5,435 bases of DNA from Actinomycetota bacterium. Its GTDB lineage: Bacteria > Actinomycetota > Actinomycetes > Nanopelagicales > Nanopelagicaceae. Shown here piece after piece: positions 3,482 to 5,435 of the stretch. The translations under genes and the position numbers were made by a program. The DNA lies in NCBI GenBank assembly GCA_947488645.1, contig CANLAC010000084.1, forward strand, positions 1 through 5,435, in the 5' to 3' direction. The notes beneath the pieces are model-generated. The model was given only the letters and a program-made list of their open reading frames with translations. It made no database searches and was not told where the DNA came from. Each line of letters opens with the position of its first letter. Position 1 is the stretch's first letter.

Positions 3482-5435
3482 ATGGAGGGTCAAGAGGTTC
3501 AGTCAGCCGTTGCAGTTATTGATAACGGAAAATTCGGAAAACGAGAAATTCGTTTTGAAACAGGACGCCTAGCGCGCCAAGCAGCAGGAGCTGCAGCAGT
3601 TTATCTAGATGATCAAACAATGATCTTCTCAGCAACAACTGCATCAAAAACACCAAAGGATCAATTTGATTTCTTTCCTTTAACAGTTGATGTTGAAGAG
3701 AAGATGTATGCAGTTGGTCGTATTCCAGGATCATTCTTCCGTCGTGAAGGTCGTCCATCAGAGGATGCGATTCTTACTTGCCGTTTGATCGACCGTCCAT
3801 TGCGTCCATCATTTGTTAAGGGACTTCGTAACGAAGTTCAGATCGTTGTGACAGTAATGGCACTAGATCCAGATCATATGTATGACGTTATCGCGATCAA
3901 CGCTGCATCAATTTCTACACAACTTGCAGGTCTTCCATTCTCTGGTCCAATCGGTGGCGTTCGCGTTGCTTTGATTGATGGTCAGTGGGTTGCATTCCCT
4001 AACCACTCACAGGTTGCTAACGCAGTCTTTGACATGGTTGTTGCAGGTCGCATTAGCGATGATGGCGATGTTGCAATCATGATGGTTGAAGCAGAAGCTA
4101 CTTCTCGCACAATTGAATTAATCAAGGGTGGCGCACCAACTCCTAATGAAGAAGTTGTTGCACAAGGCCTAGATGCTGCAAAGCCATTCATCAAGATTCT
4201 CTGTGAGGCTCAAGCAAAGCTTGCAAAGGTTGCCGCAAAGCCAACTGCAGATTTCCCAGTCTTCTTGGATTACCAGGATGATGTATTTGCAGCTGTTGAA
4301 AAGGCAGCTAGTGCAGATCTTGCAAAGGCACTAACAATTGTTGGTAAGCAAGAGCGCGAAACAAAGATCGATGAGATCAGTGCAGCGACAAAGGAATCTG
4401 TAAGCGCCAAGTTCGAAGGTCGCGAGAAGGAAGTTCCTGCAGCATTCCGTTCATTGACAAAGAAGCTTGTACGTCAGCGCGTATTGCGCGACAAGATTCG
4501 TATTGATGGTCGCGGACTCCGCGATATCCGTGCGCTATCTGCTGAGGTAGAAGTTATTCCTCGCGTACACGGCTCAGCAATCTTCGAGCGTGGAGAGACA
4601 CAGATTCTTGGAATCACAACTCTTAACATGCTCAAGATGGAACAACAGCTAGATACGTTGAACCCTGAAAATCACAAGCGTTATATGCACAACTACAACT
4701 TCCCACCATATTCAACTGGTGAAACAGGTCGTGTTGGTACACCAAAGCGTCGCGAAATCGGCCACGGTGCATTAGCTGAGCGTGCATTGATTCCAGTACT
4801 TCCATCACGTGAAGAGTTCCCTTACGCAATCCGTCAGGTTTCTGAAGCACTTGGTTCAAATGGTTCAACATCTATGGGTTCAGTATGTGCATCAACACTT
4901 GCACTATTTAACGCAGGTGTTCCACTACGCGCACCAGTTGCAGGTATTGCAATGGGTCTAATCTCAGATTCTGTTGATGGCAAGGTTGAATACGTTGCTT
5001 TAACTGACATCTTGGGTGCAGAAGATGCATTCGGAGATATGGACTTTAAGGTTGCAGGAACAAAGGACTTTGTTACAGCTTTGCAGCTAGACACAAAGCT
5101 TGATGGAATTCCAGCATCTGTTCTTGCAGGAGCGCTATTGCAGGCTAAGGAAGCGCGTCTTGCGATTCTAGATGTCATGAATGAAGCAATTGATGCACCT
5201 GATGAGATGAGCCCATTTGCTCCTCGTATCATTTCTGTGAAGATTCCAGTTGATCAGATCGGTGCAGTAATCGGGCCTAAGGGCAAGATTATCAACCAGA
5301 TCCAAGATGAAACTGGCGCAGATATCTCAATTGAAGATGATGGAACCATCTACATCGGTGCAACCGATGGACCTTCAGCTGAAGCTGCTCGCGCACAGAT
5401 CAATGCAATTGCAAACCCACAGATGCCAGAGGTTG
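3482..5435 (+). CDS. pnp: Polyribonucleotide nucleotidyltransferase (PNPase; guanosine pentaphosphate synthetase I type), 3' end beyond window
   Basis: PNPase degrades RNA 3' to 5' using phosphate and can add 3' tails in reverse; actinobacterial members were also described as guanosine pentaphosphate synthetase. From ATG 3482 the frame stays open to the window edge: 651 codons plus one base. Domains in order: first RNase PH domain with FFRREGR (residues 85-91) and CRLIDRPLRP; helical domain about 250-338; second, catalytic PH domain from IDGRG (341-345), with the phosphate-binding S-N-G-S-T-S-M (459-465) and DILGAEDAFGDMDFK, in which Asp509 and Asp515 match the catalytic aspartates; then a KH domain from about 584 with GPKGK (598-602). 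The C-terminal S1 RNA-binding domain should lie downstream and is not in the window. Active-site motifs are all intact. The start is fixed by the strong Shine-Dalgarno. The gene follows rpsO and is probably expressed by readthrough, with control by the structured intergenic RNA. Confidence 0.97.
   Translation, partial: MEGQEVQSAVAVIDNGKFGKREIRFETGRLARQAAGAAAVYLDDQTMIFSATTASKTPKDQFDFFPLTVDVEEKMYAVGRIPGSFFRREGRPSEDAILTCRLIDRPLRPSFVKGLRNEVQIVVTVMALDPDHMYDVIAINAASISTQLAGLPFSGPIGGVRVALIDGQWVAFPNHSQVANAVFDMVVAGRISDDGDVAIMMVEAEATSRTIELIKGGAPTPNEEVVAQGLDAAKPFIKILCEAQAKLAKVAAKPTADFPVFLDYQDDVFAAVEKAASADLAKALTIVGKQERETKIDEISAATKESVSAKFEGREKEVPAAFRSLTKKLVRQRVLRDKIRIDGRGLRDIRALSAEVEVIPRVHGSAIFERGETQILGITTLNMLKMEQQLDTLNPENHKRYMHNYNFPPYSTGETGRVGTPKRREIGHGALAERALIPVLPSREEFPYAIRQVSEALGSNGSTSMGSVCASTLALFNAGVPLRAPVAGIAMGLISDSVDGKVEYVALTDILGAEDAFGDMDFKVAGTKDFVTALQLDTKLDGIPASVLAGALLQAKEARLAILDVMNEAIDAPDEMSPFAPRIISVKIPVDQIGAVIGPKGKIINQIQDETGADISIEDDGTIYIGATDGPSAEAARAQINAIANPQMPEV

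Noticed and set aside
4834..5232. 132-codon minus-strand open frame inside pnp
   Set aside because: It lies wholly opposite the conserved catalytic PH domain of pnp, its composition is what the pnp codon pattern produces in antisense, and no SD or recognisable domain is seen.

Overview
The window holds a compact, all-plus-strand block of translation and RNA-metabolism genes: infB (3' end) - rbfA - truB - ribF - rpsO - pnp (5' part). Every gene is a recognisable housekeeping family. I see no mobile elements, CRISPR arrays, tRNA or rRNA genes, and no sign of an undescribed accessory system. The unexplained structure lies in the two non-coding gaps before rpsO and pnp.

The organism is most likely an actinobacterium of moderate GC content with a streamlined genome, for example the freshwater acI / Nanopelagicales type. 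This is inference. It rests on the gene order, the actinobacterial-looking PNPase (the S-N-G-S-T-S-M-G-S-V-C-A-S-T segment), the TruB with a C-terminal extension, AT-leaning codon choice (many GCA, ACA, CCA, GTT, CTT codons) and very short spacers. The genus cannot be fixed from this sequence alone.

Layout: infB ends at 707 and rbfA starts 3 nt later. truB follows rbfA after 11 nt with a GTG start, and ribF follows truB after 18 nt. These four look like one transcription unit. After ribF there is a small GC hairpin (possible weak terminator), then a candidate extended -10 promoter, then a 13-bp bulged hairpin directly upstream of the strong rpsO Shine-Dalgarno (SD). This fits a separately started, structured leader for S15. 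Between rpsO and pnp lie 157 nt containing a 12-bp long-range helix, a perfect 12-bp palindrome, and a heptamer exactly complementary to the pnp SD. I read this gap as an RNA-level control region for PNPase, possibly an RNase III processing site.

Functionally, IF2 and RbfA act in initiation and 30S maturation, TruB modifies tRNA U55, RibF makes FMN and FAD, S15 is a primary 16S-binding 30S protein, and PNPase degrades RNA. rpsO-pnp linkage with post-transcriptional control of pnp is widespread in bacteria, which gives the intergenic RNA structures a plausible role. They still need comparative testing.
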